From positions 1 to 39,838 of the forward strand of contig JANQNM010000029.1 in assembly GCA_028279625.1 (NCBI GenBank): DNA of 39,838 bases. The letters run 5' to 3'. The translations under genes and the position numbers were made by a program. Shown here in pieces: positions 38,832-39,838 of this stretch (positions are counted from its first letter, which is position 1; each line of letters begins with the position of its first letter). The notes under the pieces were generated by a model, which was given only the letters and a program-made list of their open reading frames with translations, did not search any database and was not told where the DNA came from. Source of the DNA: Candidatus Nitrosopumilus sp. (GTDB lineage Archaea; Thermoproteota; Nitrososphaeria; Nitrososphaerales; Nitrosopumilaceae).

Positions 38832-39838
38832 ATGAAACAAAAAACAACAATGGCAATCATTGGTGCAATTTTGGCTATTGGCATTGCATCAATGCCTTTG
38901 ACACAAACCGTTCATGCACAAAGTACTATTCCTGAATGGATTAAGAATAATGCTGGATGGTGGGCAGAAGGTGCCGTCGATGATTCCACATTTCTAAATG
39001 GAATTGAATTTTTAATAGAAAATGGAATCATTAATGTTTCATCTGATTCAAAATCTGTTGATGTTGACACACTAACAATAGGATTCATTCCAGTTGAAAA
39101 AGCTGATGAGTTAACTCCAAAAGCTCAAGCATTGGAGCAATTTCTAGAAAATGAGTTAGGTGTTGATATTGAAATAGTTGTTCCAACAAACTATGAGACT
39201 ATTATCGAAGGAATGAGATTTGGTCACATTGATGCTGCCTTTATGGATACTGGTCCAGCATGGATTACCCATGAAAGAACAGGTGCTGAAGCAGTTCTTG
39301 CAGAGCTTGTGAAAGGCAAAGTAAATTATCAAGCAACAGTTTGGACTCTAGCTGACAATGATTCTCTTCAATCCATTGAAGACACTGTTGGCAAAAAAGT
39401 AGCATTTACCAGCATTACTGGTTCTTCTGGTTTTGTAAGACCTATGGGAACTCTAGTAACTGATGGTCATGTTACCATAGAAGGAGACGACATTGTAGCT
39501 TTAGAATCTGCTTTAGCAAAAAACTTTGAGAGTTATACTTTTGCTGGAGGTTACAAAGCAGCATTGGAATTACTTCTTAATGAAAATGTAGATGTTGCAT
39601 TTGGTTCAGACATTGCCCCTGCAAAATACCTTGAATTAGAGGATCAAAAGAAATTGCGTCCAGTTACTACAATTGGACCTGTTCCATCCCATGTATTCAT
39701 GGTAAGTGCAGACATGTCTGAAGGAACAAAGAATGCTTTAGTTGATGCATTAATTCAGCTCAACTATGATGAGCATAATGCAATTCTAAAGGATTTGTAT
39801 GGTGCTGAAGCCTTAGTTCCAACAACAACTACAATGCA
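38832..39838 (+). CDS. PhnD-like phosphate/phosphonate-type binding protein with WIKNNAGWW module, 3' end cut
   Basis: The frame starts at ATG 38832 and is open to the window edge (about 335 residues). It begins with a signal peptide (MAIIGAILAIGIASMPLTQTVHA). One surface module follows (STIPEWIKNNAGWWAEG, then DDSTFLNGIEFLIENGIINV). The rest is a periplasmic-binding domain of the PhnD/phosphonate type: LTIGFIPVEKADELTPKAQALEQFL, FGHIDAAFMDTGPAW, a Ser/Thr ligand loop in FTSITGSSGFVRPMGTL, then FAGGYKAALELLLNENVDVAFGSD. Such proteins capture phosphonate, phosphite or phosphate for an ABC transporter, whose genes would lie beyond the edge. The extra N-terminal module probably tethers the protein to the cell surface, which is an inference from its recurrence in the secreted protein at 17758-20457. 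Confidence 0.85.
   Translation, partial: MKQKTTMAIIGAILAIGIASMPLTQTVHAQSTIPEWIKNNAGWWAEGAVDDSTFLNGIEFLIENGIINVSSDSKSVDVDTLTIGFIPVEKADELTPKAQALEQFLENELGVDIEIVVPTNYETIIEGMRFGHIDAAFMDTGPAWITHERTGAEAVLAELVKGKVNYQATVWTLADNDSLQSIEDTVGKKVAFTSITGSSGFVRPMGTLVTDGHVTIEGDDIVALESALAKNFESYTFAGGYKAALELLLNENVDVAFGSDIAPAKYLELEDQKKLRPVTTIGPVPSHVFMVSADMSEGTKNALVDALIQLNYDEHNAILKDLYGAEALVPTTTTM

Overview
The window is AT-rich, densely coded archaeal DNA and looks like a marine ammonia-oxidising archaeon of the Nitrososphaerota (Nitrosopumilus-like Thaumarchaeota). Evidence for this is a CdvB/ESCRT-III cell-division protein, a type II archaeal GAPDH, an Hjc-like archaeal resolvase, HMG-CoA synthase of the mevalonate pathway, a class III-type PHA synthase, many tiny zinc-knuckle proteins, and secreted proteins carrying the WIKNNAGWW surface module that I associate with this group. 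TATA-like boxes often lie about 26 bases before the start codon, which fits leaderless archaeal transcripts. I saw no rRNA, tRNA, CRISPR array, insertion sequence or phage gene.

Layout. 1-2.7 kb: a truncated secreted protein, small unknown genes, a YciI-like protein and CdvB. 2.8-4.6 kb: CcdA plus a membrane-anchored thioredoxin, a split DipZ-like thiol relay; a DsbA-like protein at 15.3-16.0 kb may belong to the same extracytoplasmic redox chemistry. 4.8-13.2 kb: scattered biotin genes (bioF, bioB, bioA, and bioD with a dicarboxylate-type symporter), interspersed with a secreted CbiX-like protein and ferritin. bioB has a near-textbook BirA operator directly upstream of its TATA box. 13.2-15.2 kb: HMG-CoA synthase and a coupled unknown. 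16-22.3 kb: a secreted protein, a receiver-zinc-ribbon regulator, and a two-gene unit of a membrane GT2 glycosyltransferase and a secreted double deacetylase-fold protein, which resembles a PNAG-type exopolysaccharide system. 22.5-26.3 kb: PHA synthase, a membrane protein, a C2H2 mini-protein, an orphan PstB and an MgtC-like protein.

26.4-31.4 kb is the most interesting block. sixA, ppx/gppA, two tandem thymidylate-kinase-like genes and a CHAD gene are closely packed on one strand, the last three overlapping. A 35 percent lysine protein faces the end of the operon. SixA, Ppx and CHAD are polyphosphate-linked families, yet no recognisable polyphosphate kinase is present. The twin P-loop kinases, one with an altered Walker A lysine, are therefore candidates for an undescribed polyphosphate or nucleotide function.

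31.5-39.8 kb: UspA, a membrane micropeptide, GAPDH, a CBS/CorC membrane protein, threonine synthase, several unknown acidic or tiny proteins, an Hjc-like nuclease and the start of a PhnD-like binding protein with an N-terminal WIKNNAGWW module.

Four intergenic stem-loop elements of one family (near 6.0, 8.6, 22.5 and 32.2 kb) show paired base changes in the stem and match no feature class I recognise.
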